This document shows positions 21,259 through 31,479 of a DNA stretch of 64,000 bases, in pieces. The notes beneath the pieces were generated by a model. That model saw only the letters and a program-made list of their open reading frames with translations, was not told the DNA's origin and made no database searches. Numbering within the stretch: position 1 is the first letter of the stretch; each line of letters opens with the position of its first letter. The position numbers and the translations under genes were made by a program. Source of the DNA: Agrocybe praecox (taxonomy: Eukaryota > Basidiomycota > Agaricomycetes > Agaricales > Agrocybaceae). The stretch spans positions 2,171,945 through 2,235,944 of the forward strand of contig OZ024852.1 of the NCBI GenBank assembly GCA_964017145.1. Direction: 5' to 3'.

Positions 21259-21959
21259 CAGTGAGGGACAAAACCGTTCAAATGTTTTTCAAAATTGAAC
21301 TGTTGCACAAATAACTTGGGACTGGGTGGTCCAAATTGGTTGAAATTTTGAGGCAAAGTAGGTTAGGATGTGAGTAACATATGAAAATTTTTATTTCTTA
21401 ATGTTCAGGCTTAGCTGTAAGAAAATTTGGAATTATATTGATTTAAGACTCAGCTGGCATGTGAAGGTTTCCATGCTCCTCAAATGCTTCTACATCAATC
21501 ATGTCCAACCTCCATGCATCAAAATGTTGCCGCATGTCTCATGCTTACTACAATCCTGTACTTGTGAATCAAGCCTACAACTACGTTCATTCCAGCAAGG
21601 CTACCCTTCGAAAGAAGTCTGAGCATGTTTCACAAACTGAATGTACTTCCAACTGCACAGCTGCTGATGGATAGACTTCAGCAACTTCTTGAGTTCTGGA
21701 TAGTCCCAATTTTGCCCTGGACCCAAATAGTCAAAATTTCGACAACACTTTGGCTGCGAACATCAAAGATGTCCTCATGGATATGACTCTGGTTTCAATT
21801 TTGAGAAAGTCAAGGAAGAAAAAGGCGAATAGTCACCTTTCTGTGCATACTTTTATTTTAAAAATGACTTGTTACAGTGCTTACCTTGGTTTTGTTCCTA
21901 GTGCCGCCTTCACATTGTGTGAAAAAATGTACATCACCAGATGTACCTCAACAAAACGG
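21259..21959. other. DNA between copia-2 and the KDZ gene, no supported gene
   Basis: Starts CAGTGAGGGACAAAACCGTTC; a similar direct motif ACAAAACGGTTCGAATG appears at 21948. It could hold the terminus and leader of the KDZ element or a small separate element. No convincing reading frame. Confidence 0.35.
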
Positions 21960-24619
21960 TTCGAATGAATGGATGCAGAGACTTTCTGCATGCAACTGTG
22001 TGCCCAGATTGCATCTCTCGTTGAGTTGACGAGCCTGGCAGGCCAGAATACAGATGCCAGGAATGCACAATTCCAGACCTTCTGTGTGGAAGCTGCTGTG
22101 TTAAATGACACAAGCTTCAACTGTTCCACTGGATCCAGGTATGGGTTATTATATCATTTCTAACAAACTATGATACTGATTTTCTACTAAAAAATGGACT
22201 GGTGACACCTTTGTGCGTGTCTCCTTGAGGAAAATGGGTCTCACCTTGCAGCTCAATCATGGCAGTATGTACTGTGAGAATTTGATTGCTTGCTACTCCA
22301 ATATGCTGGTCATGCATACCAACAGCATTCACCCTGTTGCAATTCATTATTGTGGCTGCAGTCGTGCGGTCCCTCACCACATCCAACTGCTCAGGCGAGG
22401 GCTATATTCAGCCTCCCAGGTTACAGTCAGGACTTGTGCCACATTTCCGTTTCTGCATCTTTTGCACACATTCACACTCACCACAAAAGTGTCAACATAC
22501 GATTTCTATTGAGCCTTGGAAAAATTAACTGACAGTACTGAGGCTCGTCAGCCAAAATTCTGTTACAAGGCATTATCATGCATAGTTATCCAATGGCGTC
22601 ATTTGAAGCTATTGAAATGGGGTGGAAGGGCAAATGAGCAGGGAGGTGTAGCTGGCACTTGCAATGGTGAACTTGCCCTGTGTTGTCCATCATGCCCTCA
22701 CCCAGATATCAACCTGCCATTGGAATAGAAATCTGCTTCTTCCAAATTGAGGTACTGTCTCTTTCCTTTCATTATTGATGCCTTTTTTTCATATTATTTG
22801 CAGGTTTCTATACATGGCATTCATCAGCATGGATGCGAACTTCAGACTTAAAAATCAACTGGTCTCGAATTACTCACAAGATCCGGGTTTAGAAATTGGA
22901 TGGTCTTATATGGTGAAGAGGGCACCTTACGAACAATATGTATTAAGTCATGCTGACAATGCAGACGTAGGTCATCACACACCAGCACCTTTTTCAATTT
23001 ATTTTTTAATCATTCATTTTATAGATTAGCACATGCATCAGATTCCAGGCCCTAGCCAAAGCAAATACCAAATTCTTGCAAGGCCTGAGATACACCGGCA
23101 TTGGACAACCATGTGCGGTCACTCCGAGATGATATTGCCTCAAGGTGTTGGTAACTTACAAAAAGGGGAACGGTATGTATATCATTTCGTTTTTATAGTT
23201 CTTGACTTACTTTTGGTACCATTGGTTTGTAGATATGCAAGTATGTATTTTATTTTCGGTTTGGCCATGCAAACTTTTGCTGTATCACTGGTTTTGATTA
23301 GCTATGATATTGCATGTCAATGGTTTTCGAACCTATTCAAACGCATGTCGGAGCACTGGCCTGAGGATAAAGTAATACCATCGTCAACGAAACTCATACC
23401 TGCAATACCGAAATTACACGAACCGATGCACAGGTGCGCAAACCACGAAGCCTATTCTCTCAATCTTATTCCAGGGGTTGGCCTATCTGATTGTGAGTGC
23501 CCAGAATGGGTGTGGTCTCCTCATAATCCTCTCAGAAATTGCACAAAAAACCAAGCCCCAGGATCACGTCAAGACATCTTAGACGATCATTTTAATTTCT
23601 GGAATTGAGAAAAGTACTGCAACATGGGGACAACATTGCAACGTAAATACCACCTAGCCATGGCTGATCGTAATCTACAATCTGAAGCCCATCGAGGAAT
23701 ACCTGTCAAGAATAAGCTCCGGAAATCATAGGAGGCTATGTGTGTTGCATGGGAGAAAGATGAATTTCCCAAATCCACGAAGAATCCATATGATACGGGT
23801 GACATTTGTGTGACGAATTCACTTCTTTTATTTTATTTTAAATTTTCCAACCACATTGATTTTCATCTAGATATCAGTGAGAGTCAAGCAAAGAAAGAAC
23901 TTGCTGATGAGGAGAAAGAATGTATTGATAATGGTGGAATTTCTTGGCATCCCACCTCCACTACATCATTTATTTCCCTTGGTCTAGACTTAGAGGAATC
24001 ACAGTAGGTTTTGACCTTCGTCTATACACTATTATACACAATAGCTAACTAATTTCTTTTAGACAAAGAATTCATTGTTTGGCTAAAGATCCCCACTCTA
24101 TGAATACAGCACAAAAGGAGGCCAATATTTTGGAGCAACAAAATAGCCTTCGAGTTTGCCTACGCTTATGGCAACATCTGCACTCTATCTACATGCCCAG
24201 CCTTTTACGCTACCAGTCATATCTACCACAGCAGACCCAGAATCGTGATGCATCGGACAATCCAGAAGATGTACTGCTATGGTTGCCTTCTGAAATTCCA
24301 TCATTAGAAAGAGGGGATGTTTGTATTGAGTGGTTGCCCAAAATCAAAAATTGTTTGTGCACGGCTCAGTGCCACAACGGTCTGGAAAATTTGCGACATA
24401 TCTTAACAATCAAGAGCCAGATGGTCGCTTTCAAGAACAAGAATGTGAGGGGTCAACATGAAGGGACGAGGTCTAGAGTGGTCATTGATAGGGTGCACGA
24501 ACGTGTGAGAGCAGCAGCAGATAAATATCGGTCAGCTCACCATGCCAAACTCAGTCTCATTGGAGGCAGTCCCTGGGAAGATGAGTTGTGGGTCCTCAAA
24601 GATAAGGATATATGTTTTT

Positions 24620-24866
24620 TGTTGAGGGTTGACTCAGTACGTTAGATAGGTAGTAACGACTGATGTATTACCTGTCGAGGGTTGACTACAAATGTATGTT
24701 AAGTAAATATGATATAAATATAATAGTAAGATGCATACCTCAGTACGTTAGATAGGTAGTAACGACTGAGGTATGCAGCTGTGGAAACGAGGAAGAAAAT
24801 GGTGAAAATATAAACATATGTAAATATATAATAGGGGTTCCCACATATGGGTTCGTACTTCAACAC
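24620..24866 (-). repeat. copia-3 3' LTR
   Basis: The plus strand starts TGTTGAGGGTTGACTCAG and ends GGTTCGTACTTCAACA. It contains an internal repeat: CAGTACGTTAGATAGGTAGT occurs twice, about 107 bp apart. The adjoining CTCCCCTAAA (24867-24876) reads AGGGGAG on the element strand, a plausible polypurine tract. Confidence 0.9.
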
Positions 24867-25005
24867 TCCCCTAAACCCATATGCCAGTTTTGAGTAGTAG
24901 GAGTAGTCTAATAGATAAAAGAGAAAGTGGTTGTCAATGTGAGTTGGGATTGAGAATGAAATGAAATAAAATAAAATGAGAAATCGCATGGTGCGAAAAT
25001 GGTGT

Positions 25006-26298
25006 TCAAATGTCCAATAGCTCCATCCCCAATGATCTGACGAACTTCTCATGCTTTGGTCTGCTAAGCGGTTTCATAAAAATATCTGCAGGGTTGTCGT
25101 CGGTTGAGATGGGCGTTATCACGATGTCTTTCTTCTGCACAGCCTCCCGGATCCAGTGTACTCGCACGTCAATGTGCTTAACCTTCGAGTGTCCCGTTGT
25201 GTTCTTTGCCAACGATATTGCTGCATCGTTATCGCAGGAGACATTGACTGGGCCGTCATAATACATGTCCAGCTCGTTGTACCACGCTGTCATCCACTTT
25301 CCTTGCTTTCCTGCCTCGAAAACTCCCACATATTCCACCTTGCCTGTCAACGTGCTAACCCTCTGCTGTGTCTTCGCCTTCCAGGATACGGTGCCTCCTG
25401 CCGACATGAAAGCATACCCTGCAGATGATTTTCTGGTGTCCGGACCGTCAGCATAGCTCGAGTCGCTGAAGCCGATGGGTTTGAAATCGGTGTTGTGACG
25501 GTACGTGATGCCTAGGTTTTGTGTGGCCTTGAGGTATGTGAGGAGGTGCTGGAGCAATCGCCAATGGACTGGGCGTGGGTCGGCTGCGTAGCGCATGAGG
25601 ATCATCGTCACGAATGCGATGTCGAGCCTGACGCCGTTTGATAGGTGGTTAGCTACCCCGCATCCACTCCGATAGTCCTTGTCCCTCATAAAGTGCGCAT
25701 CTTCCTCTGGTATAGGTTTCGGCTGTGAGTCGGTGAGGTTCATTGATGATGGTAGTGGGGTGTATTTGGGGTTACAGTCTTTCATGCCGAAATCTTCGAG
25801 TGCTTTGAGGATGAGCGCCTTTTGGTGGATGGATATGTCTCTGTTTTCATGTCTGATTACGCCGATCCCTAGGATAACCTTGGGTTTGCCATGGTCCGTC
25901 ACCTTGTACTTTGATGAGATTTCCTCAACTGTCTGTTTCTCAGCCGCCGGTGCACTGGATGCGGTCGTGATGTCATCCGTGTAGGTTGCGCTGATGGTGT
26001 ACCCACCATCTTTGGTGTATTGGATTCGCATGCAGGGATCAGCCTTAGATTGGCGATGTCCGAGATTGACAAAAGTCTTGTCGAGGTGATGTGCCCAGTT
26101 GTTCGCGCCGTCCATTGTCCCGTACAGGTTCTGGTTCAGTTTGAGGACTGTATCGGTGTTCGGGATGGAGTAGTGGGCGTCGAAACCAGGTGGGATTTCG
26201 AGGTAAATTTCACCTTGTGGTTTGGCATTGAGAAAGGCACCTACAACGTCAACCAGGTGTAGGTGTAGGTTTTGTGCAGCTGCTAGAGCAAGCAGCAT
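25006..26298 (-). CDS. copia-3 reverse transcriptase and RNase H
   Basis: 430-residue frame: MLLALAAAQNLHLHLVDVVG with AFLNAKPQGEIYLEIPPGF, LNQNLYGTMDGANNWAH, catalytic TYTDDITTAS (TDD in place of the usual VDD), LGIGVIRHENRDISIHQK, PLPSSMNLTDSQ, GVANHLSNGVRLDIAFVT, and RNase H motifs FSDSSYADGPDTRKSSAGY, GGTVSWKAKTQQRVS, HIDVRVHWIREAV and NPADIFMKPL, the classical C-terminus. The true polyprotein starts upstream; a TGA at about 26314-26316 falls where the family has Arg (VVRYESV), and the next Arg position reads Cys. It would copy the element RNA into DNA. Encoded on the strand opposite to the KDZ host gene. Confidence 0.9.
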   Translation of the reverse strand: MLLALAAAQNLHLHLVDVVGAFLNAKPQGEIYLEIPPGFDAHYSIPNTDTVLKLNQNLYGTMDGANNWAHHLDKTFVNLGHRQSKADPCMRIQYTKDGGYTISATYTDDITTASSAPAAEKQTVEEISSKYKVTDHGKPKVILGIGVIRHENRDISIHQKALILKALEDFGMKDCNPKYTPLPSSMNLTDSQPKPIPEEDAHFMRDKDYRSGCGVANHLSNGVRLDIAFVTMILMRYAADPRPVHWRLLQHLLTYLKATQNLGITYRHNTDFKPIGFSDSSYADGPDTRKSSAGYAFMSAGGTVSWKAKTQQRVSTLTGKVEYVGVFEAGKQGKWMTAWYNELDMYYDGPVNVSCDNDAAISLAKNTTGHSKVKHIDVRVHWIREAVQKKDIVITPISTDDNPADIFMKPLSRPKHEKFVRSLGMELLDI

Positions 26299-26313
26299 AC
26301 AAACAGACTCGTA

Positions 26314-27039
26314 TCAAACTACCGCCGCAAATGTTTCCTCGTAATGCTCGCCTTTCACCATCTTGAAACCCTTCACCACACATCTCGCTTTCCTCTTCTT
26401 CAAATTTCCGACCGCATCAAGTTTATTATTGAAACGCCAGAGAAGGTCAATTGTCTTGATGTTGGGTGGCTGTTGGACTGGTGTTACAACCTCCTTCTCA
26501 TCCCACTTTGCAATCTCGGCCTTCATCGCAGGGTACCAGAGGTGTCATCGTGCTAAGTCGAGAGCCTCCTTGTGGTTGCTTGGGATAAATTTGTTTTGAG
26601 GCTCTGGGACTTGGGTCACTTGAACTTCGGCATTAAGCGCCATGGCTTCGCCTTCCTCCTCGTCATTGAGGAATGGTATTTCATTGTCATCTGTGTCGCC
26701 TCCAGAGTTGATTTCCCTGTGCTTGGGGTATGTAGTATTTAGTTCCGTCAACTCTGACTCGGTGTTAACAGGTCCTGAAGCCTTTTCTGCTAACCGAGTT
26801 GAGCGTCATGATGCCTCAGGGTATACCTTACGTGGGCGAGAGATGCGTTGCTTGTCTTGGCTTGGCTGGTCAGGCACTCGTTCCTGGAGTGCATCCGGCT
26901 TGAGATCTGGTTTGGCAGGTGGCGGTTTGATGAGAAAGGTGTAGTCGCTGTCACCATTGTCATTAGCAAAATATTCTGGTGCGTAGTTGCCGTCATCTGT
27001 TAGGGTGCGATGGCCGGTCCCTTTCTCAAACTGGACGTT
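26314..27039 (-). pseudogene. copia-3 integrase-RT linker and N-terminal RT with three stops
   Basis: Between the gag-int frame and the RT frame the same reading frame continues (NVQFEKGTGHRTL, DGDSDYTFLIKPPPAKP, SRPRKVYPEAS, stop, RSTRLAEKASG, FIPSNHKEALDLAR, stop, HLWYPAMKAEIAKWDEKEVV, RARCVVKGFKMVKGEHYEET). TGA codons sit near 26806-26808, 26545-26547 and 26314-26316. Their contexts fit loss of Arg (or Trp) codons by one transition. Confidence 0.8.
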
Positions 27040-29499
27040 TCAAGATCTAATGATCTGTCCAGTCTCGGGAATGAGTACCCTATAGATCCCACGTCCTTCC
27101 ATCCCTATTAACCTCCCTTTCTGACCTCTGTTCCCCAGTTTTCCTCCTCCCTTCTCCGGTACAACATGGATGTATGCTATGCAGCCCCAGACACGTATGT
27201 GTCCCACATCCTGCCTTTTCTTGGTCCAACTTTCCTCTGGGATGGTACCTGGGTGTCGTGATGATGGGAGCATATTTTTGACTGTCTCCGAGTAAGCCCA
27301 AGCCTTGCACCACCATTGGGCGCTTAACTGGGCATCTAGAAGCATTGCACACACTGAGGCAGTGGTGACACCAATCAAATGTTCCACCGTGCCATTGGAT
27401 CCTGATGAATAAGGTGCCATCGGGATGTACTTCAGTCCATTTTCACGCATATATTCTTGCCATAGTGCGCTGGAAAATTCGGCGGCGTTGTCAGTACGGA
27501 TGAATACCATGGGTAGGCCTGTCACCTTTTCCGCCTGCAGTTTATATATTTGGAAAGCGTACAGAGTTGTTTCAGCTTGTCGATTCTCGAGGAATGCCGT
27601 CTTTCTGCGTGAAGTCCCACTATCGTGGAAACGCATGGCATAGCGTGAGCTGCCAGGTGAGGAAACGCGAGCTGGCCCCCACAGGTCGATGTTGGTAAGC
27701 CATAAAGGTTTTGTGGTCGGTGTAACGTCCTCATCATATGGTCGCTTCTTTTGGTTGGCTATGATACAGTCTTCACAGCGTCCTTGTGCATCCCCTTTCA
27801 CAATATCCAGGCCATCTACCAATTTAGCCGCCTCTTCAATGCATCGGGTGCCAAAATGTCCAAACCTCCAATGCCAGGTGGCCAGATCCACGGGATGTTT
27901 CAAGGAGCGAGCAGTGAGTGCAGCCGGGACGGTGGATATGAGTGATCCACTAATCATGTACAGGCCATTGTGTAGTTCTCCGCTGAAAACTTCGTCTCTA
28001 CCGTAGAAGAATTTGACCTTGCCACCACCAAAAACTGTATTCCACCCGAGTTGATCCATTTTGCTGATGGATATGAGGTTAGCGGTGACGTCGGGTGCAT
28101 GGAGCGCATCATTGAAGGTGAGTGTGTGTTCCTTCCCATTGCGAACGACCTTCAGCTGAACTTTTCCAACTCCAAGCACTGTAAAATTTGCTCCGGCCTT
28201 GGATGATTGGCCCGTCATCTCCACTGGCTTATAGTTGGTGAAGAAGTGTTTGTCCTTGAAGAAGTATGCAGTACAGCCCGAGTCGGCAACACATGCAGAT
28301 GAGAAATTGGGTCCATCACACGCTGCGGCTGCCAATGCAACCTTTTGTATGATGGGTGCGTTCTCGGCTATTATCTGGGAAATGTCGGTAGGGTTTAATG
28401 ATGCCGATAGTGCGAAGTGTACCCCTGGCAGGACAGATCCTGTGGTTGTGGTTGAGTCGGTGCCCCCATTGGAAGTGGTTTCCATATTCGCTGTGGGCTG
28501 GACTGCTGCTGCTGTTCGCTTCCCTTTCCACCAGTGTGGGTATTGCCCCACCTTTCCGCCACCTGACTGAAAGCAGTCCTGGATTAAATGTCCAGTTTTG
28601 TTGCAGTTTGGGTTGGCGCATTTGATGTTGGGGTTTCCTCCACGTTGGTGGTCTGAGGTACGCAGTGACTTCACTTCTGCTTGGAGTGCTGTGATGGTTG
28701 CTTCAAGGGCTTTAACGGCATCAGCTGGGTTGGACAACTTCTTTGTTTTCCCTTCACGGATTGCGAGCCACTCGGCGTGGGTTGTCAGGTTCATTATAAC
28801 CCTGCTGAGGTCCGTCTCGCCATACATTGGTGTTATGACTGGGTCCCATGATTCGGGAAAGGAGTCGAGTAATTTAGTGATGAACCGTGAGTCTCCTATC
28901 CTTGCTCCTGCCTCATTTGCCTGCTGACGCAGCTTCCTCATCCTCTCTATGTGCCCGTCCTCACCGGTGACCTTATCTCCTTCTGCCAATTTGCAATTTG
29001 CGAGTGCTTCTTCTCGCATGTTCCTGGCGCGGTCGCTTGCCCTTCCATACTGGGCCTCGAGGCTCTCCCAGACCTGATAGGACCGCTTATTAGGATCAAT
29101 GCCACATCCGTAAATGTCTGTGACATTGATTAATATAGATGACAACGCCACACTCTTGCGTAGCTCGTATTCGAGGGCATTTGGCATGATGGAGTAGAGT
29201 GGAGTGGGTTTGTGGTCTGTGGCTGGTGATGGTTTTGGTCTGGCTGCCGACTGCCTTTCTTTGGGTTTTGGTGCGGTTTCGCTGTCATTGCCTCCTTCTG
29301 CATCGAGGTAGGTCTCTATCTCGTCTTCTTCATCCTCAATTTCTTCTGGGATGTAAATTTTGTTGTTCCAGTATTTGTGCAGAGCTTTAGGTTTTCCATG
29401 CGCTTCCATGAGGATGCGCCAATGGCCATAATTTTCATGTCCACGAAGTTTGTCTGCGTCCGGTAAGTTTATAGGGCTGATAGATGCTAATGCAGACAT
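27040..29499 (-). CDS. copia-3 Gag, protease and integrase
   Basis: 819-residue frame from MSALASISPINLPD. Gag pattern LRGHENYGHWRILMEAHG, then a zinc knuckle spaced C-x4-C-x4-H-x4-C (CANPNCNKTGHLIQDC, near residue 300). Protease active site ACVADSGCTAYFF (DSG, about residue 425). Integrase zinc finger WHWRFGHFGTRCI...CEDCI; core acids in TNIDLWGPARV, FIRTDNAAEFSS and the Glu of GTVEHLIGV; C-terminal VWGCIAYIHVVPE. The TGA after PETGQIIRS at 27040 replaces the Arg usual in the SRxVxFxE motif. Otherwise uninterrupted, so the element decayed only lately. Its start lies 76 bases inside the primer-binding site. Confidence 0.92.
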   Translation of the reverse strand: MSALASISPINLPDADKLRGHENYGHWRILMEAHGKPKALHKYWNNKIYIPEEIEDEEDEIETYLDAEGGNDSETAPKPKERQSAARPKPSPATDHKPTPLYSIMPNALEYELRKSVALSSILINVTDIYGCGIDPNKRSYQVWESLEAQYGRASDRARNMREEALANCKLAEGDKVTGEDGHIERMRKLRQQANEAGARIGDSRFITKLLDSFPESWDPVITPMYGETDLSRVIMNLTTHAEWLAIREGKTKKLSNPADAVKALEATITALQAEVKSLRTSDHQRGGNPNIKCANPNCNKTGHLIQDCFQSGGGKVGQYPHWWKGKRTAAAVQPTANMETTSNGGTDSTTTTGSVLPGVHFALSASLNPTDISQIIAENAPIIQKVALAAAACDGPNFSSACVADSGCTAYFFKDKHFFTNYKPVEMTGQSSKAGANFTVLGVGKVQLKVVRNGKEHTLTFNDALHAPDVTANLISISKMDQLGWNTVFGGGKVKFFYGRDEVFSGELHNGLYMISGSLISTVPAALTARSLKHPVDLATWHWRFGHFGTRCIEEAAKLVDGLDIVKGDAQGRCEDCIIANQKKRPYDEDVTPTTKPLWLTNIDLWGPARVSSPGSSRYAMRFHDSGTSRRKTAFLENRQAETTLYAFQIYKLQAEKVTGLPMVFIRTDNAAEFSSALWQEYMRENGLKYIPMAPYSSGSNGTVEHLIGVTTASVCAMLLDAQLSAQWWCKAWAYSETVKNMLPSSRHPGTIPEESWTKKRQDVGHIRVWGCIAYIHVVPEKGGGKLGNRGQKGRLIGMEGRGIYRVLIPETGQIIRS

Positions 29500-29574
29500 C
29501 TTTCAGTAGAGTTTTATTGTGAGTTGGTCACTTGTGATTTGCGCTGAGTCAGTTTTGTGCAGGGTTTAGTACAC

Positions 29575-29587
29575 GGGGCCCATAACC
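29575..29587 (-). promoter_or_regulatory. copia-3 primer-binding site (initiator tRNA half)
   Basis: On the element strand GGTTATGGGCCCC follows the 5' LTR directly and equals the copia-2 site. Complementary to the anticodon arm of initiator tRNA-Met. Confidence 0.7.
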
Positions 29588-29833
29588 TGTCGAGGGTTGA
29601 CTCAGTACGTTAGATAGGTAGTAACGACTGATGTATTACCTGTCGAGGGTTGACTACAAATGTATGTTAAGTAAATATGATATAAATATAATAGTAAGAT
29701 GCATACCTCAGTACGTTAGATAGGTAGTAACGACTGAGGTATGCAGCTGTGGAAACGAGGAAGAAAATGGTGAAAATATAAACATATGTAAATATATAAT
29801 AGGGGTTCCCATATATGGGTTCGTACTTCAACA
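29588..29833 (-). repeat. copia-3 5' LTR
   Basis: The plus strand starts TGTCGAGGGTTGACTCAG and ends GGTTCGTACTTCAACA; it differs from the other LTR at only a few bases (for example TGTC/TGTT at the end and TATATGGG/CACATATGGG). On the minus strand this is the upstream LTR and should hold the promoter. Confidence 0.9.
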
Positions 29834-30512
29834 TTTTTACCAAGATCCTGATCGACTTCGTCCTCGTCAGGGGAGGCGGGGAGTCCTTGAGGACGACGAA
29901 ATTAACCCTGCTGTTCTAGCAGTGGTGAATGTACCATATGTTAGCGACAATGATGACTCTGACTCTGAAATGAATGAGAATATAGATATTTCAACAAACA
30001 ATGAATTTACCCTGTTCAACAATGTTTGCTCAAGGCGCGATAGTACAGGGGAAACACAAAGAACCTTATCATGGATTTGGAAGTCTCAAAAGCCTAATGA
30101 CGCCAATGCAACAGATACTTTACTTCGTGCAGAGTGGGCTCAAAGTCAGGCACAAGTAGCAAAGGCAAAGGAGGAAGTGATGTTGTTGAAGGAAGAGATG
30201 TGCAGAACTCTTGCCTATTTGCGGTGGAACACAGGAGTATGGAAAAAGAGAGCTAAGGAAAGTGGGGAGGGCCAGGAAACCACCAAGTTACTCAATGGTA
30301 AGAAAGCATTTGCGAGCAAGCAGGTGGAGATCCAGCTATCTCTGGCTTCTCAGTTTTGTAAACTGTGGGCTAATGCCTTGCAAGACTCACTGAACCTTGA
30401 GGATGACAACCATGACACCAACAGAGAAGAGAATGATGATGATGATGATGACAATGACACTGACAACCATACTGTCGACCAGCAGGGGATAGATGATACT
30501 GAAATGATCTAA

Positions 30513-31140
30513 TCTAATATATAAATGCATGTATCTAATCCCAAAATCTCAAATGTATTCAATCGCAAACATCTAATCAACATCTAATCTCAATTTTGCT
30601 GTGGTAAAGATAATAATAGCATCAGATATAAAAAAAGCCGAGGCCCAGAAGCCTAATATTAGCAATATCCATCTATAATCGAACATCATCCAAAGTCGTT
30701 TATCTCAATCCATCCTTTAATGTCAACATTTGCAAGGGCAAACATAGTGTATATGTCAGAATATATTATTAGAATATTTATGTGTCTTTTCCCGCATCCA
30801 CGAGGCCACCAATGTTGTGAAATTGCAGAAAAACATATAAACCGACCCAAACTGGTAATGTTTGTTATTGCTTGGCTACAACTGTTGTGAAAAACATGTC
30901 TTGCAGGCAGCTGGCAATTGCCAGACCTGGTATGCACCATTCTGGATACATGCACATAGTATGGTAACTACCAGTATATCATATATAAATATGACTTCCA
31001 TGGCTGACTGTTGTAGTAAGCAATGGCCTCATCGCAAGTATCGAACCTAACAAGGGAGAATCAGCAAAAGGTAGGGACATCAAATTGACGAACTCGGCTA
31101 GATTAGAGAAAAATATTTTGAGTAATGAATGGAACAAATG
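30513..31140. other. DNA after the KDZ gene, no supported gene
   Basis: AT-rich, with no credible frame. A stretch near 30655-30720 (CATCATCCAAAGTCGT) resembles 35625-35670 (CATCATCCAAAGTCAT), which may be a shared end or spacer of the KDZ unit or a small repeat. Confidence 0.4.

Positions 31141-31188
<48 letters not shown>
31141..31188 (+). repeat. 48-base A homopolymer
   Basis: An uninterrupted run of A. On the minus strand it lies directly after the stop of the possible small ORF at 31190. It may be a microsatellite or the trace of a retroposed tail; length may be uncertain in the assembly. Confidence 0.95.
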
Positions 31189-31189
<1 letters not shown>

Positions 31190-31190
<1 letters not shown>

Positions 31191-31479
31191 TACTCCTCAG
31201 CATCAAGAATTGTGATTCTGTTGTCAGCAATGACAACCCAGGTTACTGCACTGGTGGGGGAGACATTCACACTGGTTGCTTTGATGTCCATGGACTTGTC
31301 GTTGTTATCTATATGAATGAACAAAAAAAGATATTCAGTGGCCAAACCCAACCATCAAGAACAACACTTACTAGATATATGGAACTTGTCAGGTTTTTGC
31401 TGATCATCTGGGGTATCATCAGGTAATTAAGGTGCTGTAAAAGACAGATAGCAGTGGGCAACGTACCTTTTTGAGCCAT
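31190..31479 (-). CDS. Possible small spliced ORF, unknown product
   Basis: On the minus strand an ATG at 31479 (MAQK) is followed by a GT-AG intron, a segment LPDDTPDDQQKPDKFHIS, a second intron (GTAAGT...ATAG) and a last exon MDIKATSVNVSPTSAV then TWVVIADNRITILDAEE and TAA at 31190-31192. The last exon reads like a real short protein, and the second intron keeps frame, but the first join gives an in-frame stop as I read it, so the 5' structure is uncertain. I recognise no family. It lies between the KDZ transposase and the companion gene and could be a passenger of that transposon. Confidence 0.3.

Larger units (their letters stand above)
24620..29833 (-). mobile_element. Complete Ty1/copia retrotransposon copia-3
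   Basis: 5.2-kb minus-strand element with two LTRs of about 246-247 bp that look nearly identical, flanked by TTTTT on both sides (24615-24619 and 29834-29838). Removing it and one TTTTT restores the KDZ frame (VLKDKDICF-YQDPDRLRPRQ). The inside codes gag, protease, integrase, reverse transcriptase and RNase H in the usual copia order. Only four in-frame TGA codons break it. LTR similarity suggests a recent insertion; it belongs to a different copia family from copia-1/2. Confidence 0.93.
21960..30512 (+). pseudogene. KDZ (Kyakuja-Dileera-Zisupton) transposase with CxC2 cluster, split by copia-3
   Basis: N-terminal CxC2-type cysteine cluster at about 22040-22730: PEYRCQECTIPDLLCGSCCV, MHTNSIHPVAIHYCGC, RTCATFPFLHLLH, STYDFYRALEKL-type, QWRHLKLLKWGGRA, CCPSCPHPDINLP. 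Catalytic region from 22775: MDANFRLKNQ (first acid), ISYDIACQWF near 23300 (second acid), GVGLSDCECPEWVWS near 23480 (third), then NFWN-stop-EKYCNMGTTLQ. The C-terminal helices resume after copia-3 at 29834: YQDPDRLRPRQGRRGVLED and LLRAEWAQSQAQVAKAKEEV, LLKEEMCRTLAYLRW. Several short introns are likely (for example in GERYASMYFIFG near 23173-23231). Stops TGA 23606-23608 and TAG 23729-23731 fall at positions normally Trp, and there is a frame slip before the cysteine cluster, so the gene is dead. Confidence 0.85.

Noticed and set aside
21259..21975. A Tc1-like element starting CAGTGAGGGACAAAACC after TA
   Set aside because: The similar motif at 21948 is in direct rather than inverted orientation and no second terminus was found, so it is left as an unassigned spacer.
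28598..29133. Plus-strand frames opposite copia-3 gag
   Set aside because: Antisense shadows of the intact 819-codon gag-integrase frame.
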